Shown here: in pieces, positions 8,281 to 16,212 of the stretch | Layout of the letters: each line of letters begins with the position of its first letter | Numbering within the stretch: the first letter of the stretch is position 1 | Made by a program: the position numbers and the translations under genes | DNA from: Massilia sp. CFBP 13721 | GTDB taxonomy: Bacteria; Pseudomonadota; Gammaproteobacteria; Burkholderiales; Burkholderiaceae_D | DNA: 64,000 nucleotides | Assembly: GCF_014842025.1 (NCBI RefSeq) | Contig: NZ_JACYUY010000020.1 | Span: 18,618-82,617, forward strand | Direction of reading: 5' to 3' | Notes under the pieces: model-generated | Database searches by the model: none | What the model was told of the DNA's origin: nothing | Seen by the model: only the letters and a program-made list of their open reading frames with translations

Positions 8281-9321
8281 TTACAAGGCCGCGATCGACT
8301 TCTCGGCCAGCGCCAGCAGCCGTGCGCAATTCTCGTTGCGCGCGGCGAAGCTGGCCCAGGCCGTGGTGCGCGCCATGTCCTGCCACTTGCGCAGCGTCTC
8401 GCCATCCATGTCGACCACGCGCGCGCCGGCGCGTGAATACACATTGGCCACCGCCGCGTCGTCGTTCTGCGCCATGCGCAGCGCGAACTTTTCCAGGTCG
8501 GCGCCGACGGCCATGATCGCCGCCTGCTGGTCCTTGTGCAGGCGGTCGAACACCGTCTTCGACATCAGGAGCGGCTCGAGCATGAACCAGTAGCCGCCGC
8601 TGCGCGCGGTGGTGAGCGCGCGCGCCACGTCCTGCAGGCGGAAGCTGATCAGCGAGGTCGAGGAGGTAAAGGCGGCGTCCAGCGCGCCGCTCTTCATCGC
8701 GGCGTGGATGTCGTTCGAGGGCACGTTGACGATGGTGGCGCCGGCTTCCTGCAGGATCAGGTCCATCTCGCGCGAACCGCCGCGCACCTTCAGGCCGCGC
8801 GCGTCTTCGGGGGCGACAATCGGCGCGCCGCGCGACGCGACGCCGCCGGCCTGCCAGATCCAGCTGATGACGACCAGGCCCTGTTCGGCCAGGATGCGCG
8901 TGAGTTCCTTGCCGACTTCGGCGTTCTTCCAGCCATAGCCCTGGGCGTAGGACGTCACCAGGCCGGGCATCAGGCCGATGTTGGCTTCCGGTGATTCGCC
9001 GGCGGCATACGAGAGCGGCACCAGGGCCAGTTCGAGGCCGCCTTTTTTGAGCGCAGCGAACTGGGCGTTGGGCGCCATCAGGCTGGCGTTCGGGTAGATC
9101 GAGAATTTCAGGCTACCACGGGTACGCTTTTCGACGTCGGTGGCGAACATGCGGCACAGGCGGTCGCGGAAGTCGCCTTCCATGATGCTGCCGCCGGGGA
9201 ACTGGTGCGAGATTTTCATCGACTGCGATGCGGCCCAGGCACTGCCGAGCCACAGGGGGCTGGACGCGAGCGCGCCCAGCAGGGTTCTACGAGCCAGAAG
9301 CGGCCCTGTCTTCAACGACAT
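8281..9321 (-). CDS. TRAP transporter solute-binding protein, DctP family
   Basis: A 346-residue periplasmic binding protein of a TRAP transporter. It begins with a signal sequence containing a twin arginine (ARRTLLGALASS...SAWA), possibly Tat-dependent. The mature part has the DctP layout, with KISHQFPGG near the N-terminus and LKVRGGSREMDL in the ligand-binding region, typical of organic-acid binding proteins. The frame is open to 9351, but GGAGG (plus-strand 9328-9332) sits 6 nt before the ATG at 9321, which is therefore chosen. No DctQ or DctM membrane subunit gene is nearby, so it is an orphan. The gap 9322-9558 contains a perfect 12-bp palindrome AAGAATATTCTT at 9416-9427. Confidence 0.9.
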   Translation of the reverse strand: MSLKTGPLLARRTLLGALASSPLWLGSAWAASQSMKISHQFPGGSIMEGDFRDRLCRMFATDVEKRTRGSLKFSIYPNASLMAPNAQFAALKKGGLELALVPLSYAAGESPEANIGLMPGLVTSYAQGYGWKNAEVGKELTRILAEQGLVVISWIWQAGGVASRGAPIVAPEDARGLKVRGGSREMDLILQEAGATIVNVPSNDIHAAMKSGALDAAFTSSTSLISFRLQDVARALTTARSGGYWFMLEPLLMSKTVFDRLHKDQQAAIMAVGADLEKFALRMAQNDDAAVANVYSRAGARVVDMDGETLRKWQDMARTTAWASFAARNENCARLLALAEKSIAAL

Positions 9322-9508
9322 ATTCATCCTCCAAGATGAGTAAAACTTCACTACCGGGCAAATCGTGCGGTTTTAGAACCACATCGTTCGCTTTTTGTAC
9401 CGTTATGGTGTCTGTAAGAATATTCTTTCGATAAAGCTTGTCAAGCAGTATCTTGTTTTCTTAACAAACTCACCGTGAATAACGGAACGGTAAAGCGCGA
9501 CAGTATCC

Positions 9509-9530
9509 AGCCGGGCATGGTTGCCCGGCT
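9509..9530. other. Hairpin downstream of the hydrolase operon
   Basis: A perfect 9-bp stem AGCCGGGCA/TGCCCGGCT with loop TGGT. It lies beyond the last gene of the minus-strand operon (stop at 9559). It has no T-run on either side, so it is at best a weak or Rho-assisted terminator. Confidence 0.4.
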
Positions 9531-9558
9531 TGGGGTCCGTTAAGGAGGATGAAGCGGC

Positions 9559-9783
9559 TTATTTGCGGTCGAGCGCGTCGCAGACGCCGCAGGCCAGGCC
9601 GCGCTTCATGTTGCGGTAGCGTGCGCCGATGAAGAGCGCCGAGGCAACCGCCGCCCACCCCAGCGCCGACGGCCAGGCGCGCTCGAACGTTTCGCCGCCG
9701 AGCAGGTCGACCACCATCAGCAGGGCGAACATCGAAACGACAGCGAACAGGTATTGCAAGATCCAGTGACGCAGTGGGGGCAT
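9559..9783 (-). CDS. Small two-helix membrane protein with C-terminal CxxC
   Basis: 74 residues, with two hydrophobic segments (about 9-28 and 38-52) and a cytoplasmic-type basic loop (RYRNMKRG), then ACGVCD near the end. The CxxC could bind metal or form a disulfide. I do not recognise the family. A strong AAGGAG ribosome site 7 nt before the ATG overlaps the stop codon of the upstream hydrolase gene (10-nt gap), which argues that this is a real, translationally coupled gene. It is the last gene of the four-gene operon 11318-9559. Confidence 0.7.
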   Translation of the reverse strand: MPPLRHWILQYLFAVVSMFALLMVVDLLGGETFERAWPSALGWAAVASALFIGARYRNMKRGLACGVCDALDRK

Positions 9784-9793
9784 GGCTGTCTCC

Positions 9794-10735
9794 TTACAGG
9801 GTTTTCAGGAAGGTACGCAAGGCGTCGTTCACTGCCGCCGGCTGGTCGAGCATGGCGAAGTGGCGCGCGTTGTCGATTGTCGTGACGTCCAGTTTGGGCG
9901 TGCCTGTCATCAGTTCCCGATAATACGACACCTTGTCAGGTCCGGACACCCCCATCGCGGCATTGTCCGGGCCGTACGTCGGGACGATCATCAGCAGCGG
10001 CGCGCGGATGGCCGGCAGGCCGGGGCGCAGGTCGCGCGCCAGCACCGCGCCCATGTAGGCGGCCACGGCGGCCGGGTCGCTGCGCGCGGTAAGGCGCGCC
10101 AGGTCGTCGGCCTTGTCCATGTCGATGACGCCGATCGTGCGCATGTATTGCTGCTGCTGGCTCGCAAAGGCTTGCGGGCTCAGGCTGGCCATGCGCTGGC
10201 GCATGTTGTCGGCCATGGCGGCGCGCTGGTCCGGCGGCATGCCCTCGGTGCGTGGCATGACCGCCAGGCCGTCGATGGCGACCGCGCCGCCGATCCGCTC
10301 GCCCAGGTCCTCGGCCAGGGCGATCGCCAACGTGCCGCCCAGGCTGTGCCCGACGAGTACCGGCTTGACCAGCTTGCGCGCGACGACCAGTTCCTTCAAC
10401 GCCGACCGGGCCGCGTCGAACGGATCGCCGGCCACCGCCGGGCGGCCGTCGAAGCCGGGCAGGGTGACGACGTAGACAGCGTGCTCCTTCGAGAATGCGC
10501 GCACCGTTTCCTGCCACACCCAGCCGCCGGTCGCCAGCCCCGGAATCAGGATCAGCGGCCGTCCACTGCTGCCGTGGCGCTCGACCAGCATGCCCTTGAC
10601 GTCGAAGCGCTCGGCTGGAGCGATCGACGCGGCGAAGCGGTTGGGCTGCTGCGGGACTTCCTGGGCAAATGCCGGAACGGCGGCGGCGAGGACAAGTGCG
10701 AACAACAGGCTTACGCTTCTAAAGGCTAACTTCAT
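9794..10735 (-). CDS. Secreted alpha/beta hydrolase
   Basis: 313 residues with a Sec signal peptide (MKLAFRSVSLLFALVLAAAVPAFA, about 24 residues, cleavage AFA-Q). The alpha/beta-hydrolase fold follows: oxyanion region ILIPGLATGG (about 61-70), nucleophile elbow GHSLGG with Ser130, and the C-terminal DNARHFAMLDQP region with the catalytic His. It is probably an esterase or lipase-like enzyme in the periplasm or outside the cell; the substrate is unknown. Its start overlaps the stop of the HTH gene (ATGA), so it is made with the regulator. Confidence 0.88.
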   Translation of the reverse strand: MKLAFRSVSLLFALVLAAAVPAFAQEVPQQPNRFAASIAPAERFDVKGMLVERHGSSGRPLILIPGLATGGWVWQETVRAFSKEHAVYVVTLPGFDGRPAVAGDPFDAARSALKELVVARKLVKPVLVGHSLGGTLAIALAEDLGERIGGAVAIDGLAVMPRTEGMPPDQRAAMADNMRQRMASLSPQAFASQQQQYMRTIGVIDMDKADDLARLTARSDPAAVAAYMGAVLARDLRPGLPAIRAPLLMIVPTYGPDNAAMGVSGPDKVSYYRELMTGTPKLDVTTIDNARHFAMLDQPAAVNDALRTFLKTL

Positions 10736-10935
10736 GCTGGCTCCTGGTCAGGGTTGAAAATCGCTTCGATCGGTTGTTGAAATAGTCGGGAAATCGCAAA
10801 GGCGAGCGGCAGGCTGGGGTCGTAGCGGCCGGTCTCGATGGCGATCACGGTCTGGCGCGACACGTCCAGCAGCTCGGCCAGGTAAGCCTGGCTCCAGCCG
10901 TGTTCGGCGCGCAGTTCCCTGATGTGGTTGTTCAT
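10732..10935 (-). CDS. Small HTH (XRE/Cro) transcriptional regulator
   Basis: A 67-residue stand-alone helix-turn-helix protein (MNNHIRELRAEHGWSQAYLA...; recognition part VSRQTVIAIETGRYDPS). The family is common beside small multi-span membrane proteins. The frame extends to 10992, but the ATG at 10935 overlaps the upstream stop as ATGA and gives the canonical N-terminus. It lies between the membrane protein and the hydrolase in one transcript. The likely targets are the two tandem GTAAAG-N4-CTTTAC sites at 11333-11365 in its own promoter, giving negative autoregulation (inferred). Confidence 0.9.
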   Translation of the reverse strand: MNNHIRELRAEHGWSQAYLAELLDVSRQTVIAIETGRYDPSLPLAFAISRLFQQPIEAIFNPDQEPA

Positions 10936-11318
10936 CGGTCCAGGACCTTGCGCACAATTTGCACCGCGCCGAACGACAGGCACAGCACGCACCAGACGAC
11001 GAACATCGATTGCCTGGGGAAGCCGGCGGTCTCGAGGAAGCCGTAGCTGAAGGTCAGGCCGGCGGTGATGGCGGCGGCCAGGGACACGTTTTCCAGCAGG
11101 CGCATGCGCACGTACTCGTCGGCGCGCCCGATCAATCGTGCGATCGCCCAGACGGCGCCGGCGAAGCCGATCATCGGGCTGAGCAGGACAGCGGTGCGCA
11201 GGGCGCCGGGCGTCATCGGCCGGCCGTACCGGATTGCCGCTACCAAAATGAGCGTGTACAGCGCGAGCGCGCCGAACAGTTCGAGGTAATAGAGTCTGGC
11301 GATACGTTTTTCGTGCAC
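10932..11318 (-). CDS. Four-helix membrane protein paired with HTH regulator
   Basis: 128 residues with about four hydrophobic segments (roughly 12-30, 42-64, 78-98 and 105-122) and no enzymatic motif. Such proteins are regularly encoded directly upstream of a 65-70-residue HTH regulator and may sequester or signal to it, but no function is established here. The start is GTG at 11318, supported by AGGAG 6 nt upstream. It is the first gene of the operon; the promoter and operators lie at 11333-11394. An ATGA overlap joins it to the HTH gene. Confidence 0.8.
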   Translation of the reverse strand: MHEKRIARLYYLELFGALALYTLILVAAIRYGRPMTPGALRTAVLLSPMIGFAGAVWAIARLIGRADEYVRMRLLENVSLAAAITAGLTFSYGFLETAGFPRQSMFVVWCVLCLSFGAVQIVRKVLDR

Positions 11319-11332
11319 GGCGGTCTCCTGGT

Positions 11333-11365
11333 GTAAAGTAAGCTTTACTGTAAAGTATGCTTTAC
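11333..11365. promoter_or_regulatory. Two tandem GTAAAG-N4-CTTTAC operators
   Basis: Two perfect dyads with identical 6-bp arms (11333-11348 and 11350-11365), 17 bp apart centre to centre. They lie directly downstream of the -10 box at 11366-11371 on the minus strand, so they cover the predicted transcription start. A repressor bound here would block initiation. The encoded small HTH protein is the obvious candidate. Confidence 0.8.
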
Positions 11366-11394
11366 ATCGTAGGCGAGCGTTTTTCCCATGTCAA
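11366..11394 (-). promoter_or_regulatory. Sigma-70 promoter of the HTH-hydrolase operon
   Basis: On the minus strand, TTGACA (11389-11394) is followed after exactly 17 nt by TACGAT (11366-11371). This is a near-consensus promoter placing the start site inside the tandem operators. Confidence 0.75.
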
Positions 11395-11464
11395 GCTCCC
11401 TTTACATTTTTCTGTCGCCGCCCATTCCGGCTACAATGCGCGTCCTTCACGTCCGGTCTCGAGC

Positions 11465-12703
11465 ATGTCGAACTCAATGTCCTCTCCCCATCGCGTCGCC
11501 GTCATCGGCGGCGGTCCCGCCGGCCTGATGGCGGCCGAAGTGCTGGCCGCCGCCGGCGTCCAGGTGGACGTCTTCGACGCCATGCCCTCGGTCGCACGCA
11601 AGTTCCTGCTGGCCGGGAAGGGCGGCATGAACATCACCCATTCCGAGCCTTACGACGCGTTCGTGGCGCGCTATGGCGCGCGTAGCGCCGAGGTCGCGGC
11701 ATGGCTCGCGGATTTCACGCCGGACGACGTGCGTGCCTGGATCCACGGGCTCGGTATCGACACCTTCGTCGGCACTTCGGGCCGCGTGTTCCCGACCGAT
11801 ATGAAGGCGGCGCCGCTGCTGCGCGCCTGGCTGCATCGCCTGCGCGACGCGGGCGTGCGCTTTCACATGCGTCACCGCTGGCTGGGTTGGGAGGGTGACG
11901 CATTGCGTTTCTCCGCGCCAGAAGGCGAAACGATCGCCCGCTTCGATGCCGTCGTGCTGGCGCTGGGCGGCGCGAGCTGGGCGCGCCTCGGCTCCGACGG
12001 CGCCTGGGTGCCGCTGCTGGAACAGCGCCGGGTCGCGGTCGCGCCGCTGGTCCCTGCCAACTGCGGCTTCGACGTCGACTGGTCGCCGCACTTCAGCGAC
12101 AAGCACGCCGGCGCGCCGCTCACCACCGTGGCCATTGGCTACAAGGAACGCGACGGCAGCCGCGCGCGCCGCCAGGGCCAGTTCGTGGTCACCAGCACCG
12201 GCATCGAGGGCAGCCTGGTGTATGCGTTTTCAAACGTGCTGCGCGACCAGATTGCCGCACGTGGGGAGACCACCATCTGGCTCGACCTGGCGCCCGACCA
12301 CGATGCCGCACGCGTACGCGCCGAGGTGACGCGGCCGCGCGGCGCGCGCTCGATGTCGAGCCACCTGCAAAGCCGGCTCGGCATCAAGGGCGTCAAGGCC
12401 GGCCTGCTGCGCGAATGCCTGGCGCAGGCGGAGTACATGGACGAGGAGGCGCTGGCCGGCGCGATCAAGGCGCTGCCGCTGGTGCTCAAGCGCCCGCGCC
12501 CGATCGACGAGGCCATCAGCAGCGCCGGCGGCGTGCGCTTCGAATCGATCGACGAACACGGCCAACTGCGCGCCGTGCCGGGGGTGTTCGTGGCCGGGGA
12601 AATGATCGATTGGGAAGCGCCGACTGGTGGGTATTTGCTGACGGCTTGCTTTGCCAGCGGGCGGGCAGCGGCTCGTGGGGTGCTGGCAGTGCTGGACGCT
12701 TGA
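11465..12703 (+). CDS. HI0933-like FAD-dependent oxidoreductase
   Basis: A 412-residue flavoprotein of the HI0933/BaiN-like family (TIGR03862-type). The N-terminal dinucleotide motif is VAVIGGGPAGLMAAE. The family signature ARKFLLAGKGGMNITHSE and the C-terminal FAD-contact region AGEMIDWEAPTGGYLL are both present. The reaction is unknown; some relatives act on steroid-like enones, others may be housekeeping. The frame opens at 11357, inside the divergent operator region. The ATG at 11465 (MSNSMSSPHRVAV) is preferred, with 11477 as a second option. It is divergent from the HTH-hydrolase operon. Confidence 0.88.
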   Translation: MSNSMSSPHRVAVIGGGPAGLMAAEVLAAAGVQVDVFDAMPSVARKFLLAGKGGMNITHSEPYDAFVARYGARSAEVAAWLADFTPDDVRAWIHGLGIDTFVGTSGRVFPTDMKAAPLLRAWLHRLRDAGVRFHMRHRWLGWEGDALRFSAPEGETIARFDAVVLALGGASWARLGSDGAWVPLLEQRRVAVAPLVPANCGFDVDWSPHFSDKHAGAPLTTVAIGYKERDGSRARRQGQFVVTSTGIEGSLVYAFSNVLRDQIAARGETTIWLDLAPDHDAARVRAEVTRPRGARSMSSHLQSRLGIKGVKAGLLRECLAQAEYMDEEALAGAIKALPLVLKRPRPIDEAISSAGGVRFESIDEHGQLRAVPGVFVAGEMIDWEAPTGGYLLTACFASGRAAARGVLAVLDA

Positions 12704-12772
12704 TGCCGGCCGAGAAAGATGCACGGACCGGTACGGGGTTATCAAGGCCAATGGCCTTGATGACGGATTCAC

Positions 12773-12932
12773 AGGGCGGCTATACCCTGATCGCTGCATA
12801 CCTGCTGCCTTGACGCCGCCCACGCGTTCGACCAGCCGTTGATTATCCGCGAATGATCGACCGTGCGTTGAACGCGTGGGCGGCATTCAGGCAGCGGGCA
12901 GGCACGCACCCGAGTACAGCCGCCCACCCTAC
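12773..12932. repeat. GTAG-foot REP pair (stem GTGGGCGGC/GCCGCCCAC), long loops
   Basis: Inner arms GCCGCCCACGCGTTCGAC (12815-12832) and its inverse with TTGAAC (12867-12884) match at 17 of 18 bases. The right unit ends with GCCGCCCACCCTAC at 12932, a proper foot; the left unit has a decayed foot near 12773. In each unit the two stem halves are separated by about 35-40 nt. The remainder of the 302-bp gap between the flavoprotein and the DUF2807 gene shows no ORF or promoter that I can support. Confidence 0.85.
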
Positions 12933-13005
12933 ATGTCTGTGCATCGCTCTCGAAATGAAGCGTGGCCAATGGACCGTATCGGACCAATGACGAATCAACC
13001 CAGGT

Positions 13006-13809
13006 TCAATGATCGAAATGCACGTCCCCGCTCCCCGTCCGGCTGACGCTGCGCTGGGCCGGATCGCCATACACGTCGACGTCGCCGCTGCCGCTGACCG
13101 CCACCGCCACCGTCGCGCTGGCGGTCACGCTGGCGTTGCCGGAGCCGGTCTGGCGCACGTTGACGGTGTCGGCGCGCAGGCGCTGGGCGTCGAGGGTGCC
13201 GGAGCCGTTGGAGGCGGCCTCGAAGCTGCGCGCGGCGCCGGCAAGCGAGATGGTGCCCGAGCCGGTCAGCTCGGCCGCGACGCTGTCGCCGTTGCCGGCG
13301 TCGAGCGTCAGTTCGCCGCTGCCGTGCACGACGGCCCTGGCCTGGCGGTAGCGGCCATTGAAGTCGACGCTGCCCGAGCCGTTCAGTTCGACCTCGATCG
13401 CTTCCCCCGAAAAGCCGTTGACGCGGGTGTCACCGCTGCCGTCGACGCCGACCCGGTCCAGCGCCGGCAGCGTGAGTTCGACCTCGATCGGCTGGCGGTG
13501 GCGCAGCACGATGCCGCGCGTGCCGATGTGCAGCACGCGTCCGGTCTGGGCGGTGTCGATGTTGGCTAGCAGGCGCTGTTCGCCGCGCACGACGAGCCGG
13601 GGCTGGGCGCCGTAGCGCAGGCTCAGGTCGATCGGGCCGGACAGCTCCACCGCGCGCACCTCGCGCGTGACGGGACGGGTCTCTTCGCCGACGATGCGCG
13701 CGTCCAGGCGCGCGCTGCCGCCGTGGGCGCGCAATGCGCCGTAGGACAGCCCGATCAGGACAAAGGCGAGGACCAGCAGGCCGAACGCCACCTTGAGTAA
13801 AGAACGCAT
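13006..13809 (-). CDS. DUF2807 (head GIN domain) exported protein
   Basis: 267 residues: an N-terminal signal anchor (MRSLLKVAFGLLVLAFVLIGL) followed by a repetitive beta-helix rich in GSG turns (GSGDTRVNGF, NGSGSVDFNG, GSGELTLDAG and so on). This is the pattern of the putative auto-transporter adhesin head GIN domain. It is probably periplasmic or surface exposed. It starts 12 nt after the stop of the DUF1700 gene, and the pairing of a HAAS/DUF1700 membrane protein with a DUF2807/DUF4097 protein is a recurrent operon. The usual PadR regulator is not visible upstream. The function is unproven; envelope stress sensing is only a guess. Confidence 0.85.
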   Translation of the reverse strand: MRSLLKVAFGLLVLAFVLIGLSYGALRAHGGSARLDARIVGEETRPVTREVRAVELSGPIDLSLRYGAQPRLVVRGEQRLLANIDTAQTGRVLHIGTRGIVLRHRQPIEVELTLPALDRVGVDGSGDTRVNGFSGEAIEVELNGSGSVDFNGRYRQARAVVHGSGELTLDAGNGDSVAAELTGSGTISLAGAARSFEAASNGSGTLDAQRLRADTVNVRQTGSGNASVTASATVAVAVSGSGDVDVYGDPAQRSVSRTGSGDVHFDH

Positions 13810-13821
13810 CCGAATCCCGAT

Positions 13822-14568
13822 TCAGCTGCCACGCAGCAGCGACATGTTCATTTGCGCGTAGCGCTTCGCGCCCAGCGCCGCATAGCGGGTGACCACGATC
13901 GAGACCAGGAACAGCACGATCCCGCCCAGCACCGCGGACAGTCCCAGCGCCGTCTGGGTGGTGCGCGCGTCGCCGTCCATCTCGGTCGCGATGCGGATGC
14001 CGTCGACGGCCACGCCTTCAGGATCGGACCCAGCGGCTGACCCGCCGGCGGCCCCGGTTTCCCGGTCGCTGGTAACCTCGACGCCGTTCTCGTCGATCTT
14101 GACGCTGGTACGCACCTGGTCGTTGCCGATGTCGTTGATGATCTCGCGCAGCGGACCGTCCAGCACCAGCTCGTTGGCGCCGGCCAGGCCGCTGGCGGTA
14201 ATCGCAATGCCGCCGACGTACAGGGCAAACGCGCAGGCGTAGAGCGTCGCCAGCAGGGCGCCGAAGACGGCCGCCGGGATCACCATGAACAGGTTGAAGA
14301 TCAACAGGCCGACTACCGAGACCAACACGCGCACCAGGTTGGCCGGGTTCTTTTGCGCGGCAAAGGCGTCCATATGGGTATTTGCGCGCAGGGTCAATGC
14401 GACCTTCTTCGGGTCGTCCAGTTCGCGCGCGATGTCGGCTTCCTGCCGCCCGGCGGCGGCGCCGTCGACGAAGCGCTGCTCGTACCAGGCCAGGGTCCTG
14501 GCCTGCAGTTCCGGCGGCAGGCCGAGCAGGGCGCGTTTCAGCGCCTCGAGGTAGTCGAGTTTGCCCAT
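13822..14568 (-). CDS. DUF1700 / HAAS-domain membrane protein
   Basis: 248 residues. The N-terminus (MGKLDYLEALKRALLGLPPE...WYEQRF...ARELDDPKKVA) is the HAAS signalling domain of the DUF1700 family. Hydrophobic segments follow at about 80-125, and a final helix at about 207-230 brackets a charged extracytoplasmic domain. Family members normally partner with PadR-type regulators and a DUF2807/DUF4097 protein, which here is the next gene. The start codon lies 15 nt after the small ORF at 14584-14733. Confidence 0.85.
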   Translation of the reverse strand: MGKLDYLEALKRALLGLPPELQARTLAWYEQRFVDGAAAGRQEADIARELDDPKKVALTLRANTHMDAFAAQKNPANLVRVLVSVVGLLIFNLFMVIPAAVFGALLATLYACAFALYVGGIAITASGLAGANELVLDGPLREIINDIGNDQVRTSVKIDENGVEVTSDRETGAAGGSAAGSDPEGVAVDGIRIATEMDGDARTTQTALGLSAVLGGIVLFLVSIVVTRYAALGAKRYAQMNMSLLRGS

Positions 14569-14583
14569 GGCGGTGCTATCCGG

Positions 14584-14733
14584 TCAGGCGTGGCCGAGCG
14601 CGAGCATCGACAGCAGCGCCTGGCGCGTTGCGTTGCCGCGCGCGCCGAAGAGTTCGGGCGCGACCAGCACCAGGGTGCTGGCGGCGACGAGGGCCAGCAG
14701 GAGCAGGGTGCGCAAACCGAGTTGGGGTGTCAT
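14584..14733 (-). CDS. Small hydrophobic ORF (49 aa)
   Basis: Reads MTPQLGLRTLLLLALVAAST, then a short tail containing APELFGARGNATRQALLSML. It is a single N-terminal hydrophobic helix or signal-like segment. GGAAG lies about 7 nt upstream of the ATG, and the ORF fills the space between hpnE and the DUF1700 gene in the same direction. I do not recognise a family. It is supported by context and ribosome site only. Confidence 0.4.
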   Translation of the reverse strand: MTPQLGLRTLLLLALVAASTLVLVAPELFGARGNATRQALLSMLALGHA

Positions 14734-14760
14734 GTGGCAGCTTCCAGTTATCCGATGCTG

Positions 14761-16212
14761 CTACTGTACGGATTCGGAGGGCAAGCCGCCAGCGGCGTGC
14801 GACGGGCTGCTGTTTGCGGCGCTTGAACTGCGGGAGCGGAGGATGACCGACGCCGCCGCCTGGCCGCTGCGCACGGCTGACTCGAGCGTGGCCGGGTAGT
14901 CGCCGCTCTTTTCGTCGCCTGCCGTGTAGTCGCCAGCCAGCACCAGGCCGGGCAGGGCGGTGGCGTTGGCGGGGCGCGCCAGGCCCGGGGTGCACGCAAA
15001 GGTGGCACGCTTTTCGGTGATCACGCGGCTCCAGACAGGCGCTTCCAGCCCCATGCCGGGAAAGGCGGCGCCCAATTGAATGGCGCAGGCGCGCGCCAGC
15101 GCCTCCTGGTCGAGCGCGGCGGCGGCGCCGGCGGCGCTGATCACCACCGCCAGCAGGCCGGCCTGGCCGCCATCGATCTGGCCGCGGTCGAACACGAACT
15201 GGCCGTAGCGTCCCTGGCCGGGCGCGTCGAGCAGGGCGCAGAAGGGCAGCGGCAGGCGCAGCGACGCATCGTATTGCAGGTAGCAGGTGGCGATCGGTTC
15301 GTATTCGAAGCCGTCCAGTTGCGCCGCCAGCCCGGTCGTTTCGGCGAACGGTGCGAGCAGCGTGGCGGCCGCCGCCGCCGGCGCCGCCAGCACGACGGCA
15401 TCGAACACGCCGCGCCAGGCGCCACCGAGGGCCTGGCCGGCCGCGGCCAGTTCCCAGCCGTTCGCCGTGCGCGTCAGCCCGGACACCTTGGCGCCGGTAT
15501 GCACGGCGCCGCCCTGCGCTGCGATGAAGTGTCCGGCCGCCTGCGGGAACAGCGCGCCCAGGTCGAGGCGGGGAATCAGCATGTCGGACGCCGCGCGCTT
15601 CGCGCCCAGGCTGTCGCGCAGCACGGCGAGGAAGACGTTGGCCGAGGCGCGCTCGGGGGCGGTGTTCAGGGCCGCCAGGCACAGCGGATGCCACATCAGG
15701 CGCGCCAGGCGCTCGGTCTGGCCGAAGCGTTCCAGCAGCACGGTGACGGGGACGTCGGTATCGAGCCGCCAGCCCATCCATTTGGCCGCGCTCGAGAACT
15801 GCGCCAGCGCCAGCTTGTCCTCACGCTGCAAGCCCTTGGCGCGCAGCAGCGCGACCAGCACGTGCAGGGGTGCGGGCAGGTGCGGCGCCACGAAATCCAT
15901 GCCGTCATTGGACAGCACGGCGCCCGGCGGATAACGCATCTGCAGCGGCAGGCGCAGGAACGCCGCGCCAGGATCGATGCCGACCCGCCGCATCAGCGCC
16001 AGGGTTTGCGTGTAGGCGCCGAGCAGGATGTGCTGGCCGTTGTCCAGCCGGCGCCCGTCGACCTCGACGGCACGGGCGCGTCCGCCGAGGGTGCGCGCCG
16101 CCTCGAACAGGGTGACCCGGGCGCCGCGCCGCGCCAGCTCGACCGCCGCCGCGCAACCGGCCCAGCCGCCGCCGACGACGGCGACCGTGGGCTGGCTTTT
16201 AGTTGCGGACAT
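14761..16212 (-). CDS. hpnE: Hydroxysqualene dehydroxylase / squalene-associated FAD desaturase
   Basis: A 483-residue flavin amine-oxidase-like protein: FAD motif VAVVGGGWAGCAAAVELA at about residues 9-26, then the LGGRARAVEVDGRRLDNGQH segment typical of HpnE. In the HpnCDE route it converts hydroxysqualene to squalene. The start overlaps the end of hpnD by 14 bp. The C-terminal 30 residues (SSSAANSSPSHAAGG) are low-complexity and look like an added tail. It is the last gene of hpnC-hpnD-hpnE. No squalene-hopene cyclase gene is in the window. Confidence 0.94.
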   Translation of the reverse strand: MSATKSQPTVAVVGGGWAGCAAAVELARRGARVTLFEAARTLGGRARAVEVDGRRLDNGQHILLGAYTQTLALMRRVGIDPGAAFLRLPLQMRYPPGAVLSNDGMDFVAPHLPAPLHVLVALLRAKGLQREDKLALAQFSSAAKWMGWRLDTDVPVTVLLERFGQTERLARLMWHPLCLAALNTAPERASANVFLAVLRDSLGAKRAASDMLIPRLDLGALFPQAAGHFIAAQGGAVHTGAKVSGLTRTANGWELAAAGQALGGAWRGVFDAVVLAAPAAAAATLLAPFAETTGLAAQLDGFEYEPIATCYLQYDASLRLPLPFCALLDAPGQGRYGQFVFDRGQIDGGQAGLLAVVISAAGAAAALDQEALARACAIQLGAAFPGMGLEAPVWSRVITEKRATFACTPGLARPANATALPGLVLAGDYTAGDEKSGDYPATLESAVRSGQAAASVILRSRSSSAANSSPSHAAGGLPSESVQ

